From Burkholderia sp. BCC0506 (GTDB lineage: Bacteria > Pseudomonadota > Gammaproteobacteria > Burkholderiales > Burkholderiaceae): a stretch of DNA of 64,000 nt. The translations under genes were made by a program, and so were the position numbers. Below the pieces are notes generated by a model. That model had not been told where the DNA came from, did not search any database, and saw only the letters and a program-made list of their open reading frames with translations. Location of the stretch: NCBI RefSeq assembly GCF_902833145.1, contig NZ_CADFEN010000009.1:62001-126000 (forward strand), in the 5' to 3' direction. Positions 8,763 through 17,177 of the stretch are shown piece by piece. Position 1 is the stretch's first letter. Each line of letters begins with the position of its first letter.

Positions 8763-9137
8763 ATGCGTTTCGATTCATTCCCGTTCGGTCGCCGCGCGGC
8801 CGCCGTCATCGTGGCCGCGACCGTTTCGTCGGCCGCGTTCGCGCACGCGCATCTCGCGAAGGGCGACCCGGCGGCGGGCGCGGCGCTGGCTGCCGCACCG
8901 GCGGCCGTCACGATCGACTTCACCGAGCCGCTGGAGCCGGCGTTCAGCTCGATCGTCGTCGTCGACGGCGACGGCAAGACGGTGTCGGACGGCCGCGCAC
9001 GCGTCGACGCGTCGAACCGCAAGCGGATGACGGTGCCGCTCGCGGCGCCCGGCCCGGGCGCGTATACGGTGAAATGGGTGGCCGTCGCGACCGACGGGCA
9101 TCGCACGCAGGGCGCGTATGGCTTCAGCGTGAAGTGA
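8763..9137 (+). CDS. Periplasmic copper-binding CopC domain protein
   Basis: 124-aa secreted protein. A signal peptide ends at ...SSAAFA, so the mature protein begins with His (HAHLAKGDP), which in CopC proteins forms the N-terminal Cu(II) histidine-brace ligand. The C-terminal ATDGHRTQGAYGFSV supplies the conserved Asp and His Cu(II) ligands. The Met-rich Cu(I) loop of PcoC/CopC is absent, suggesting a Cu(II)-only type. No copD follows, which is unusual as copC is often paired with or fused to it. Confidence 0.85.
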   Translation: MRFDSFPFGRRAAAVIVAATVSSAAFAHAHLAKGDPAAGAALAAAPAAVTIDFTEPLEPAFSSIVVVDGDGKTVSDGRARVDASNRKRMTVPLAAPGPGAYTVKWVAVATDGHRTQGAYGFSVK

Positions 9138-9203
9138 CGCAACGGCGGCGGCAGGCCCGTGCCAGGGTTGCCGCCCGCCTTTATCCGACAGGGAGGCTTC
9201 TGC

Positions 9204-9704
9204 ATGAACCCGACGACGCTCGACGCACTCGCCGATTTCCCCCGTCAGCTCGAAGCGCATTTCGCGGCCGTACCCGACGGCTATGCGCGCTGGACGCCCG
9301 ACGACTGGACCGGCATCCCGAGCGAGCATTTCTCGCCGCTCGGCCAGCTCTGCCACGTGCGCGACATCGAGATCGACGGCTACCACGTGCGGCTGCGGCG
9401 CATGCTCGACGAAGACCGGCCGCTGCTCGTCTCGATCGACGGCGACGCGCTCGCGAGCGAGCGGCGCTACAACGACGCGTATGCGTCCGACGTGCTCGCC
9501 GCGATCCGCGATGCACGGCGCGAGACGCTGGCGCTGCTGTCGCGCCTCACGCCCGAACAATTCGCGCGTACCGGCGAATTCGACGGCTACGGCCCGCTGA
9601 CCGTGCGCGGGCTCGTCCATTACCTGTGCAGCCACGACCAGCAGCATCTGGCCGGCATGCAGTGGCTGCTCGGCAAGATCGACGCGGCGCTGCACGCGCG
9701 CTGA
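9204..9704 (+). CDS. DinB-superfamily protein
   Basis: 166-aa four-helix-bundle protein of the DinB/YfiT-like group. Three His candidates for the metal site are HVRDIE in the second helix and SHDQQH in the last helix (HxxxH-type spacing). The start at 9204 is chosen for its GGGAGG ribosome-binding site 8 bases upstream. Members include thiol transferases and metal-dependent hydrolases, but most are uncharacterised. No partner gene suggests a substrate. Confidence 0.8.
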   Translation: MNPTTLDALADFPRQLEAHFAAVPDGYARWTPDDWTGIPSEHFSPLGQLCHVRDIEIDGYHVRLRRMLDEDRPLLVSIDGDALASERRYNDAYASDVLAAIRDARRETLALLSRLTPEQFARTGEFDGYGPLTVRGLVHYLCSHDQQHLAGMQWLLGKIDAALHAR

Positions 9705-9856
9705 GCCGGCCGGCGGCCGCGCAATCCACGGCAGAATCCGGTGTCGCCGTCGGTACGGAAGGCAACATTGCGCGGCTCCGATTGGAACGTTTTTCTGGAT
9801 AATCCATCCAGCCGCGGCCGGCTGATCGGCGCGTCGCGCATGCCTACACTCCTAGC

Positions 9857-9877
9857 TTCGTTCAACGAAAAAAGGAG
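9857..9877 (+). promoter_or_regulatory. Palindrome and ribosome-binding site before the SDR gene
   Basis: A 13-bp palindrome TTCGTT-C-AACGAA lies directly upstream of an AAAGGAG ribosome-binding site, seven bases before a GTG start. It may be an operator or an mRNA hairpin that affects initiation. Confidence 0.3.
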
Positions 9878-9883
9878 TCAACC

Positions 9884-10657
9884 GTGGCAACTCATACGCT
9901 CGCAGACAAGGTCGTCCTGATCGCAGGCGGCGCGAAGAATCTCGGCGGCCTGATCGCCCGGGACCTGGCGGGCCACGGCGCGAAGGCGGTGGCGATTCAC
10001 TACAACAGCGCGGCGTCGCAGGCGCAGGCCGAGGAGACGGCCGCCGCGGTGCGCGCGGCCGGCGCGCAAGCCGCGACGTTCCAGGCGGACCTGACGACGG
10101 CTGCCGCGGTCGAGAAGCTGTTCGCCGACGCGAAGCAGCGCTTCGGCAAGATCGACATCGCGATCAACACGGTCGGCAAGGTGCTGAAGAAGCCGTTCAC
10201 CGAGATCAGCGAGGCCGAGTACGACGAGATGTTCGCGGTCAACAGCAAGTCGGCGTTCTTCTTCATCAAGGAAGCCGGCCGGCACCTCGAGGATCACGGC
10301 AAGCTCGTCACGCTCGTGACGTCGCTGCTCGGCGCGTTCACGCCGTTCTACGCGGCATACGAAGGATCGAAGGCGCCGGTCGAGCACTTCACGCGCGCGG
10401 CGTCGAAGGAGTACGGCGCGCGCGGGATCTCGGTCACCGCCGTCGGGCCGGGCCCGATGGATACGCCGTTCTTCTATCCGGCCGAAGGCGCCGATGCGGT
10501 CGCGTATCACAAGACGGCCGCCGCGCTGTCGCCGTTCAGCAAGACCGGGCTGACGGACATCGAGGATGTCGTGCCGTTCATCCGCCATCTGGTGACCGAC
10601 GGCTGGTGGATCACCGGCCAGACGATCCTGATCAACGGCGGCTATACGACCAAGTAA
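9884..10657 (+). CDS. SDR-family oxidoreductase
   Basis: 257-aa classical short-chain dehydrogenase/reductase. It has the cofactor motif GGAKNLGG, the catalytic segment TSLLGAFTPFYAAYEGSK with Ser and YxxxK, and a C-terminal TGQTILINGGYTTK. The GTG start is fixed by the AAAGGAG site. The substrate is unknown. It is followed by a terminator and then a LysR gene in the same orientation that may regulate it (inference). Confidence 0.88.
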   Translation: MATHTLADKVVLIAGGAKNLGGLIARDLAGHGAKAVAIHYNSAASQAQAEETAAAVRAAGAQAATFQADLTTAAAVEKLFADAKQRFGKIDIAINTVGKVLKKPFTEISEAEYDEMFAVNSKSAFFFIKEAGRHLEDHGKLVTLVTSLLGAFTPFYAAYEGSKAPVEHFTRAASKEYGARGISVTAVGPGPMDTPFFYPAEGADAVAYHKTAAALSPFSKTGLTDIEDVVPFIRHLVTDGWWITGQTILINGGYTTK

Positions 10658-10713
10658 CCGGGCCGCTTGCGGCCGCGCGGCGCACCGCACTGGCGCGTTT
10701 GCGTGGACAATGG

Positions 10714-10750
10714 ACGGGCGCGCGGCCACGAGGCCGCGCGCCCGTTTTTT
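10714..10750 (+). terminator. Strong intrinsic terminator after the SDR gene
   Basis: A stem of about 14 bp, ACGGGCGCGCGGCC paired with its exact complement across a 4-base loop, is followed by a run of T (10744-10750). Confidence 0.9.
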
Positions 10751-10823
10751 TCGTGCCGCCGAAGCCGGCCGCGATGCGCGGCGAGGCGGCGGTGAGCGTC
10801 GTTCGAACCCGGGTTTCCCGCCG

Positions 10824-11750
10824 ATGGACAAGCTGGATCAGGTCAGGATCTTCCTGCAGGTTGCCGAGATGGGCAGCTTCATCAAGGCCGCGCATGCGCT
10901 CGACGTGCCGCGCGCGACTGTGTCGGCGGCCGTCCAGCAGCTCGAGACGGCGCTCGGCACGCGGCTGCTGCACCGCACGACGCGCCAGGTGCAGCCGACC
11001 GCCGACGGTGCGCTGCTGCTCGAACGCGGCCGGCGCCTGCTCGCGGAGGCCGACGAACTCGACCGCCTGTTCCGGCGCCGCGACCGCGACGTGGTCGGGC
11101 GGCTGAACGTCGACGTGCCGAGCCGGATCGCGCGCCGCGTCGTGGCGCCCGCGCTGCCGTCGCTGTTTCGCCTCTACCCGAAGCTGCAACTGTCGCTCGG
11201 GTCGACGGACCGCACGATCGACCTCGTGCAGGAGGGCGTCGATTGCGCGATCCGCGTCGGGCGGCTCACGGACAGCAGCCTCGTCGTGCGGCCGCTCGGG
11301 CGATTCACGTTGATCAACTGCGCGAGCCCCGACTATCTGCGCGAATGCGGCGTGCCCGAGCGTCCGGATGCGCTCGCGCACGGGCACTGGGCGGTCGGCT
11401 ATGCGTCGCCGACGACGGGGCGCGAGCTCGGCTGGGAATACTGCGCCGATGGGCGGCGGCACATGCTGACGCTGCCGAGCCGCGTGATCGTCAACAACGC
11501 CGAAACCTACATCGCGAGTTGCGTCGCGGGAATGGGGCTGATCCAGATTCCGCGCTTCGACGTCGAGCATCTGCTGGCAAGCGGCGCGCTCGTCGACGTG
11601 ATGCCCGGCCATCGCGCCGAGCCGATGGACGTGTCGGCCGTGTATCCGCACCGGCGGCATCGCTCGCGGCGGCTCAACGCGTTCATCGAGTGGTTCGCGG
11701 AGTTGATGGCGCAGGCGTTGAACGACGCGGGCGCGAGCGGCGGCGCCTGA
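10824..11750 (+). CDS. LysR-family transcriptional regulator
   Basis: 308-aa LTTR. The start ATG at 10824 opens MDKLDQVRIFLQVAEMGSF, a canonical LysR N-terminus; the open frame further upstream runs through the terminator and is not coding. The winged HTH is FIKAAHALDVPRATVSAAVQQLE, followed by the linker helix. The effector domain resembles the CrgA/DmlR subgroup (RLNVDVPSRIARRVVAPAL). A likely target is the SDR gene just upstream, but this is inference. Confidence 0.9.
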   Translation: MDKLDQVRIFLQVAEMGSFIKAAHALDVPRATVSAAVQQLETALGTRLLHRTTRQVQPTADGALLLERGRRLLAEADELDRLFRRRDRDVVGRLNVDVPSRIARRVVAPALPSLFRLYPKLQLSLGSTDRTIDLVQEGVDCAIRVGRLTDSSLVVRPLGRFTLINCASPDYLRECGVPERPDALAHGHWAVGYASPTTGRELGWEYCADGRRHMLTLPSRVIVNNAETYIASCVAGMGLIQIPRFDVEHLLASGALVDVMPGHRAEPMDVSAVYPHRRHRSRRLNAFIEWFAELMAQALNDAGASGGA

Positions 11751-11787
11751 GCGCGGCACCGTGCCGGTGTCCGCGCGCCGCGCGTGC

Positions 11788-12711
11788 TCAGGCGGCGAAC
11801 TGCCGCGTGCGCCCGGTGGCCCGCACCGCGTCGATCAGCGCGGCGCCGGCGCCGTCGGGTTTCGACGCGAAGGCGTAAAAGCGTGCGGCCGGCAGCGCCG
11901 GCAGGCCGTCGTGCGGCCCGCACGCGCGCAGGCCGTCGCGCAGTTGGCTGCGCGCGAGTGCCGTGACCGCGAAGCCGGCGAGCGCGGCCGACATGCAGCC
12001 GGCCATGCTCGCGCTTTCGAACAGCACGCGAAACGGCCGCAGCGCCGCGGCGAGCGCGGACACCGCGGCTTGCCGATACACGCACGGTTCCGGAAACAGC
12101 GCGAGCGGCACGCCTTCCTCGGCGTCGAGCGCCGTATCGGCCGCGTAGGCCCATACGAGCGGCTCCTCCCACAGCAGTTCGCCTGGCGTGTCGACCTGTC
12201 GGCACTGCTTGCCGAACACGACGTCGAGCCGGCCCAGCGATTGCTCCCGCAGCAACGACGCGGTGATGCCGACCTTCAGTTCGATCGACGTACGCGGATG
12301 GCCGTCGCGGAACGTGCGCAGCACCTGCGGCAGCCACGTGCCCGCGAAATCCTCCGACGCGCCGATCCGCAGCGGCCCGTGCGCCGGTGCGCCGCGCAGC
12401 CGCGCGCGCACCTCGCGCTCCATGTCGACGATGTTGCGCGCGTATGCATACAGCGTGTCGCCGGCCGGCGTGAGTGCGATCCGGCGCGTCGTGCGCGCGA
12501 GCAGCACGGTGCCGGCCGCCTGTTCGAGCCGTTTGATGTGGCCGCTCACGGCGGACGGCGTGAGCGCGAGGCGCTCCGCGGCCGGCGCGAACCCGCGGCT
12601 GTCGACGACTTCGAGAAAGGTGCGCAGCAGCGCGATGTCGAGTGCGGTCGACGCGGGGGCGGTCGGCGGTTCCATGGATCGATTCAACGAAATATCTGAT
12701 GAGTGAATCAT
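11788..12711 (-). CDS. LysR-family transcriptional regulator
   Basis: 307-aa LTTR with HTH FAPAAERLALTPSAVSGHIKRLEQ and a type-2 periplasmic-binding effector domain (GPLRIGASEDFAGTWLPQVL). Start 12711 is preferred because a GGAG site lies four bases upstream; a second ATG at 12675 is also possible. It is divergent from the alpha/beta hydrolase at 12782, with only 70 bases between them, a classic LysR-target arrangement. Confidence 0.9.
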   Translation of the reverse strand: MIHSSDISLNRSMEPPTAPASTALDIALLRTFLEVVDSRGFAPAAERLALTPSAVSGHIKRLEQAAGTVLLARTTRRIALTPAGDTLYAYARNIVDMEREVRARLRGAPAHGPLRIGASEDFAGTWLPQVLRTFRDGHPRTSIELKVGITASLLREQSLGRLDVVFGKQCRQVDTPGELLWEEPLVWAYAADTALDAEEGVPLALFPEPCVYRQAAVSALAAALRPFRVLFESASMAGCMSAALAGFAVTALARSQLRDGLRACGPHDGLPALPAARFYAFASKPDGAGAALIDAVRATGRTRQFAA

Positions 12712-12781
12712 GATACTCCGCGAATCGTGATGAAAGGCCGACCTACGATCGTAGGTTCATGCTGACCTGACGGAGGACACG

Positions 12782-13672
12782 ATGACGACCTATGCGTATG
12801 CGACGACCGCGTCGCTCGACATTGCCTATCTCGAATGGAACCCGCGCGGCGAACGCGTGGCCGTGCTGCTGCACGGCTGGCCGGACAGCCCGGTCGGCTG
12901 GGAGGCGGTGGCCGCGGCGCTCGCGGCACGCGGCTACCGCGTGCTCGCGCCCGCACTGCGCGGCTTCGCGCCGACGCGCTTTCGCGACGCGTCCGTGCCG
13001 CGCAGCGGCCAGCTCGCGGCGCTCGGCCGCGACCTGCTCGAATTCGTCGATGCGCTCGGTATCGAGCGGCCCGTGCTGGTCGGGCACGACTGGGGCGCCC
13101 GTGCGGCCGCGAACGCGTGCGGGCTGCGCGCCGGTGCCGCATCGCAACTCGTGATGCTGTCGGTCGGGTACGGCACCAACGATCCCGCCCAGCCGCTGTC
13201 GCTGCAGCAGGCGCGCAACTACTGGTATCACTGGTTCATGGCGACGCCGCGCGGCGAGCAGGCGCTGCGCGACGACCGCCGTGCGTTTGCGCGCCTGATG
13301 TGGGATACGTGGTCGCCGCCGGGCTGGTATCGCGACAGCGATTTCGACGCGGCGGCCGTTGCATTCGACGGACCCGACTGGATCGACGTCGTGCTGCATT
13401 CGTATCGGCAGCGCTGGGGTTTCGCGCCGGGCGCGCCGGCCTATGCCGACGACGATGCGCGGTTGAACCCGGCGCCCGTGCTGGCCGTGCCGACGCTCGT
13501 GCTGCACGGCGGCGCGGACACCTGCAATCATCCGGACAGCTCGGCCGGGCGCGAGCGATTCTTCACCGGCCGCTACGAGCGCGCGGTGCTCGACGGCGTC
13601 GGGCACTTTCCGCAGCGCGAGGCGCCGGCGGCCGTCGCGGATGCGATCCTCCGGTTCTGCGCGCGCGATTGA
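12782..13672 (+). CDS. Alpha/beta hydrolase (epoxide-hydrolase/haloalkane-dehalogenase-like)
   Basis: 296-aa hydrolase. HGWPDSP (residues 31-37) forms the oxyanion hole. The nucleophile elbow GHDWGA carries Asp103 rather than Ser, as in epoxide hydrolases and haloalkane dehalogenases. LHGGADTCN provides the acid region and GVGHFPQREAP the catalytic His. An Asp nucleophile argues against a simple esterase. The divergent LysR gene probably controls it. The substrate is unknown. Confidence 0.85.
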   Translation: MTTYAYATTASLDIAYLEWNPRGERVAVLLHGWPDSPVGWEAVAAALAARGYRVLAPALRGFAPTRFRDASVPRSGQLAALGRDLLEFVDALGIERPVLVGHDWGARAAANACGLRAGAASQLVMLSVGYGTNDPAQPLSLQQARNYWYHWFMATPRGEQALRDDRRAFARLMWDTWSPPGWYRDSDFDAAAVAFDGPDWIDVVLHSYRQRWGFAPGAPAYADDDARLNPAPVLAVPTLVLHGGADTCNHPDSSAGRERFFTGRYERAVLDGVGHFPQREAPAAVADAILRFCARD

Positions 13673-13861
13673 CGCGCCGGTCGGCCCGACGCGCCAATCG
13701 CGCTCGATCGCCGACGCCCGGTGCGAGCAGATCGGCGAGCCCGATGTTCCTGAACATTTCGCGGCGGATGCGATCGCCGACGCGGAACACCGCCTCGGCG
13801 CCGTCGTGCGACGGCTCGACGAACGCTCTCATGGCGGAAAGACGGGGCGGCGAGCAGTCCG

Positions 13862-14599
13862 TCAGCACATGCCGCCGTTGGCGCGCAGGATCTGGCCGTT
13901 GATCCACGCGCCGTCCGGGCCGGCGAGGAACGCGACGACGCGCGCGATGTCGTCGGGCTGGCCGAGCCGCTCGAGCGGGTTCAGCTTCGCGATCCGATCG
14001 ACGAGTTCGGGGCTCTTGCCCTGCAGGAACAACTCGGTCGCGACCGGTCCCGGCGCGACGGCATTCACGCGGATGCCGCGCCCGCGCATTTCCTGCGCGA
14101 GCACCTGCGTGAGGCTTTCGACCGCCGCCTTGCTTGCGACGTACACGCCGTAAGTCGGCATGCGCATGCCGATCACGCTGGTCGACAGGTTGATGATGCG
14201 CCCCCCGTCGCGCACGCGCCTGGCCGCTTCGCGGCAGACGTTGAACGTGCCTTTCACGTTGATCGCGATCGTTTCGTCGAAGAGCGCATCGTCGCAGTCG
14301 GCGATCGCCGCCAGCTTCATCACGCCCGCCGAATTGACCACCACGTCGAGACCGCCGAATGCGTCGCGGGCGGCGTCGAACAGCGCGACCACGGCCGCCG
14401 GGTCGGCGACGTTCGCCTGTACCGCGACGGCATGGCCGCCGTCGGCGGCGATCGCGTCGACCACTTCGCGGGCCGGGCCGGCGCCCCCCGCGTAGTTGAC
14501 GACGACCCGAAAGCCGTCCCGGGCGAGTTGGCGGGCGATTTCCGCGCCGATGCCGCGCGACGAACCCGTGACGAGGGCGACCTGTTCCGATGTGCTCAT
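13862..14599 (-). CDS. SDR-family oxidoreductase (FabG-like)
   Basis: 245-aa classical SDR with TGSSRGIG cofactor motif, NSAG, catalytic Ser in NLSTSVIGM, Tyr-Lys in YGVYVASK and a C-terminal NGQILRANGGMC. It resembles 3-oxoacyl-ACP reductase-like enzymes, but no fatty-acid genes are adjacent. It is transcribed divergently from a LysR gene at 14720; the gap has an AT-rich stretch and a palindrome, so direct regulation is likely. Confidence 0.88.
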   Translation of the reverse strand: MSTSEQVALVTGSSRGIGAEIARQLARDGFRVVVNYAGGAGPAREVVDAIAADGGHAVAVQANVADPAAVVALFDAARDAFGGLDVVVNSAGVMKLAAIADCDDALFDETIAINVKGTFNVCREAARRVRDGGRIINLSTSVIGMRMPTYGVYVASKAAVESLTQVLAQEMRGRGIRVNAVAPGPVATELFLQGKSPELVDRIAKLNPLERLGQPDDIARVVAFLAGPDGAWINGQILRANGGMC

Positions 14600-14690
14600 G
14601 TTCTGCTCCTGATGACTGGATGAATGCCGTTCGATCCGGCGACAGGACTACTGTAGGCGCCCTCGAAGAATAAAAATAATGAATAATGAT

Positions 14691-14707
14691 CAGTCAATGA
14701 ATGACTG
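14691..14707. promoter_or_regulatory. Probable LysR operator between the SDR and its divergent regulator
   Basis: The inverted repeat CAGTCA-ATGAA-TGACTG is 17 bp with perfect 6-bp arms. It sits in an AT-rich island (14668-14715) inside otherwise GC-rich DNA, 13 bases upstream of the LysR start. Size and placement suit an LTTR recognition site. Confidence 0.5.
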
Positions 14708-14719
14708 AAAATATGTCTC

Positions 14720-15622
14720 ATGGGATTCGACAGCAGATTGCTCAGCGGTATCGGCGTGCTCTCCGCGGTGATCGAGGCCGGCACCTTCGCGCGGGCGGGC
14801 GAGGCGATGGGGCTGACTCAACCGGCGGTGAGCCGTGCCGTCGCCCGGCTGGAAGAGCGGGTCGGCATCCGGATCTTCAACCGGACGGCGCGTGCGATCA
14901 CGCTGACCGACGAAGGGCGACGCTTCTACGAGGCGGTCGCGCCGCTGCTGGCCGGCATCGAGGAGGCGGCGCTCGACGCCGGCCAATCGAAGGCGCGCGT
15001 GAGGGGGCGGCTGCGGGTCAACGTGGACGGCACGTTCGGCCACTCCGTGCTGGCGCCGCGGATGGCGGAATTTCTCGACCGCTTTCCCGACCTGTCGGTC
15101 GAGATCAGCGTGCGGGACCGGATGGGCGACCTCGTCGCCGACGGCTTCGACGTGGCCGTGCGCTTCGGTATCCCCGAGCCGTCGTCATATCGCGCGCGGC
15201 TACTGCTCGAGACGCGCGTGCTGACCTGCGCATCGCCGGCCTACGTCGCGCGTCATGGGGAGCCGCGCCACCCTCGGGATCTCGCGGACGGTCACCGGTG
15301 CGTGCTGATCCGCGATCCCGTGACGGGGCGACCGTACCAATGGGCGTTTCATCGCGGCCAGGAAGTCGTGCCGGTCGACGCCGCCGGCAGGCTGACGGTC
15401 AACGATACGGGCGGGCTGCTCGGCGCGTGCCTGGGCGGTGTCGGCATCGCGCAACTGCTCGAGCTCTATGCGCGGGACATCCTCGCCGACGGGCGGCTGG
15501 TCCAGTTACTGCCGGAATGGACGGACGAGACCTTTCCGCTTTATGCGTATCACCACGCGTCGAACCTCGTTGCGGCGAAGGTGAGGGTGTTTCTCGACTT
15601 CGTCCGCGAACTGACGGTCTGA
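14720..15622 (+). CDS. LysR-family transcriptional regulator
   Basis: 300-aa LTTR. HTH is FARAGEAMGLTQPAVSRAVARLEERVG, followed by a CrgA/DmlR-like effector domain (GRLRVNVDGTFGHSVLAPRM, VAVRFGIPEPSSYRARLL). It is divergent from the FabG-like SDR at 14599, its most probable target. Downstream the tRNA terminator lies on the opposite strand. Confidence 0.9.
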   Translation: MGFDSRLLSGIGVLSAVIEAGTFARAGEAMGLTQPAVSRAVARLEERVGIRIFNRTARAITLTDEGRRFYEAVAPLLAGIEEAALDAGQSKARVRGRLRVNVDGTFGHSVLAPRMAEFLDRFPDLSVEISVRDRMGDLVADGFDVAVRFGIPEPSSYRARLLLETRVLTCASPAYVARHGEPRHPRDLADGHRCVLIRDPVTGRPYQWAFHRGQEVVPVDAAGRLTVNDTGGLLGACLGGVGIAQLLELYARDILADGRLVQLLPEWTDETFPLYAYHHASNLVAAKVRVFLDFVRELTV

Positions 15623-15676
15623 GCGTACCGGGCGGCTGGCTGCCGTCCGGTCACCGGTGCGGAATGTGCGGCAAAA

Positions 15677-15713
15677 ACAAAAAACCCGCGAAGCGGCGAG
15701 CTTGCGCGGGTTT
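15677..15713 (-). terminator. Terminator of the tRNA-Leu transcript
   Basis: On the minus strand, AAACCCGCG and CGCGGGTTT pair around a GC-rich loop and are followed by TTTTGTTTTTG. It lies 35 bases beyond the 3' end of the tRNA gene. Confidence 0.85.
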
Positions 15714-15747
15714 CGACGGAGGCAGCGCATGAGACGCTGCGAAAGAC

Positions 15748-15832
15748 TGGTGCCCAGGGCCGGAATCGAACCGGCACGCCTTGCGGCGGGGGATTTTGAG
15801 TCCCCTGCGTCTACCAATTTCACCACCTGGGC
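15748..15832 (-). tRNA. tRNA-Leu (anticodon CAA)
   Basis: An 85-base gene on the minus strand beginning GCCCAGGTGGTGAAATTGG with encoded CCA at the end. Acceptor GCCCAGG pairs with CCTGGGC. The anticodon stem GGGGA/TCCCC encloses loop CTCAAAA, giving anticodon CAA (reads UUG). A long variable arm (CGCCGCAAGGCG) confirms a class-II tRNA. The T-arm carries GGTTCGAATCC. It is followed by its own terminator. Confidence 0.97.
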
Positions 15833-15937
15833 TTGATCCTGGCCGCGCGTCAGATGATACAGATTGCGCGCGGCGAAACGCGGATTATGGCGGAAAACCG
15901 AGCACCGGGCAAGCAGCCCGGCGACCGGCCGCGTGGA

Positions 15938-17113
15938 CTACTGGCTCAGGTACACGAACCGGCCCTGTTTCACGATCCCCATCACGCTCGCGCGCTGGTC
16001 GAGCCCCACATGATCCTTGTCGCTGGTATTGACGACGCCGTTCGGCACGACGAGCTCGTGCGCGCGTTCGAGTTCGCTGCGCAGCGCCGCGCGGAACGCG
16101 GGCGTGCCGGGCTGCGCGGCTTTCAGCGCGCGGCCGACCGCATCCGCGAGGCGCGGGTACACGCCCGCCGCGTCGCCCGCGAACTGCGTGACCGTGCCGG
16201 CCCCATACTTCGCCTCGTACGCATCGACGAACGCGAGCGCGGCCTGGCGGGCCGGATGATCGGCGGGCAGCGTGCGCGCGACGACCACCGGCTGGGTCGG
16301 GAACAGCGTCCCGTCGACATCCTTGCCGCCGAGCTTGATGAATTCCGGTGTCGCGATTCCATGCGTCTGGTAGACCGCACCCTTGTAGCCGCGCTCGATC
16401 AGCGTGCGCTGCGGCAGCACGGCGGGCGTGCCGGAGCCCGCGATCAGGATCGCGTCGGGCTTCGCCGCGATCAGCTTCAGCGCCTGGCCCGTGACGCTCG
16501 CATCGGTGCGGTTGAAGCGCTCGGTCGCAACCACGCGAAGCTTGCGCAACGCCGCGAAGCGCGTGAATTCGTTCAGCCAGCTGTCGCCGTAGCTGTCCGC
16601 GAAGCCGATGAAGCCGACCGTCTTCACGCCGTGGTTGGCCATGTAGCGCGTCATCACGTCGGCCATCGCGCGGTCGCCCTGCGCCATCTTGAACGCCCAG
16701 GTCCGCGCGCCTTCCTGCGGCTCGACGATCGCGCCCGAGCCGACCAGCGTGATCATCGGCGTCTGCGCGGCGGCCACCGCGTCGAGCGCCGCCAGCGCGG
16801 CCGGCGTGATGTTCGGGCCGACCACGACGTCGACGTGCTCCTCGTCGACCAGCTTGCGGATGTTGCGTACCGCGGTGCCCGGATCGGACGCATCGTCGAG
16901 CACCGTGACCTGCACGGGTTGCCCGGCGATCGTTTTCGGCCACATCAGGATCGCGTTCTTGCTCGTGATGCCGATCGCGGCGGCCGGGCCGGTCGACGAC
17001 AGGTCGACGCCGACCTTCAGGTCGGCATGCGCGGCCGCGCAGGCGAGCACGAGGGCGGCGCCGGCGGCGCGGCGCAACGAGGCGGGAAACCGTGGCAGGG
17101 CGGGAAGCGTCAT
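15938..17113 (-). CDS. Branched-chain amino-acid-type ABC transporter substrate-binding protein
   Basis: 391-aa periplasmic Leu/Ile/Val-binding-like protein (type-1 fold). The start at 17113 is chosen for a CGGAG site eight bases upstream and because it opens a signal peptide ending ...CAAAHA before DLKVGVDLSSTGPAAAIG. VVGPNITPAALAALDAV and GFADSYGDSWLNEF are family landmarks. It stands alone, with no permease or ATPase beside it, so it probably works with a system encoded elsewhere. The ligand is not predictable here. Confidence 0.88.
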   Translation of the reverse strand: MTLPALPRFPASLRRAAGAALVLACAAAHADLKVGVDLSSTGPAAAIGITSKNAILMWPKTIAGQPVQVTVLDDASDPGTAVRNIRKLVDEEHVDVVVGPNITPAALAALDAVAAAQTPMITLVGSGAIVEPQEGARTWAFKMAQGDRAMADVMTRYMANHGVKTVGFIGFADSYGDSWLNEFTRFAALRKLRVVATERFNRTDASVTGQALKLIAAKPDAILIAGSGTPAVLPQRTLIERGYKGAVYQTHGIATPEFIKLGGKDVDGTLFPTQPVVVARTLPADHPARQAALAFVDAYEAKYGAGTVTQFAGDAAGVYPRLADAVGRALKAAQPGTPAFRAALRSELERAHELVVPNGVVNTSDKDHVGLDQRASVMGIVKQGRFVYLSQ

Positions 17114-17135
17114 GCGGAAATCTCCGTCGGGCAAC

Positions 17136-17159
17136 AAAAAGGGGCGCGATATGCGCCCC
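17136..17159 (-). terminator. Terminator after cysB
   Basis: On the minus strand, GGGGCGC-ATATC-GCGCCCC followed by TTTTTG begins 19 bases after the cysB stop. It separates cysB from the binding-protein gene downstream on the same strand. Confidence 0.88.
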
Positions 17160-17177
17160 CGTGTTCATACCTGTCCG

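Noticed and set aside
13673-13861. Minus-strand open frame (from about 13832) with coding-like codon use, possibly a gene remnant
   Set aside because: No ribosome-binding site, no recognisable domain, and it runs into the 3' end of the hydrolase gene; too weak to call a pseudogene.
15748-15832. tRNA-Leu as an integration site for an element
   Set aside because: No integrase and no partial duplicate of the tRNA 3' end seen on either side.
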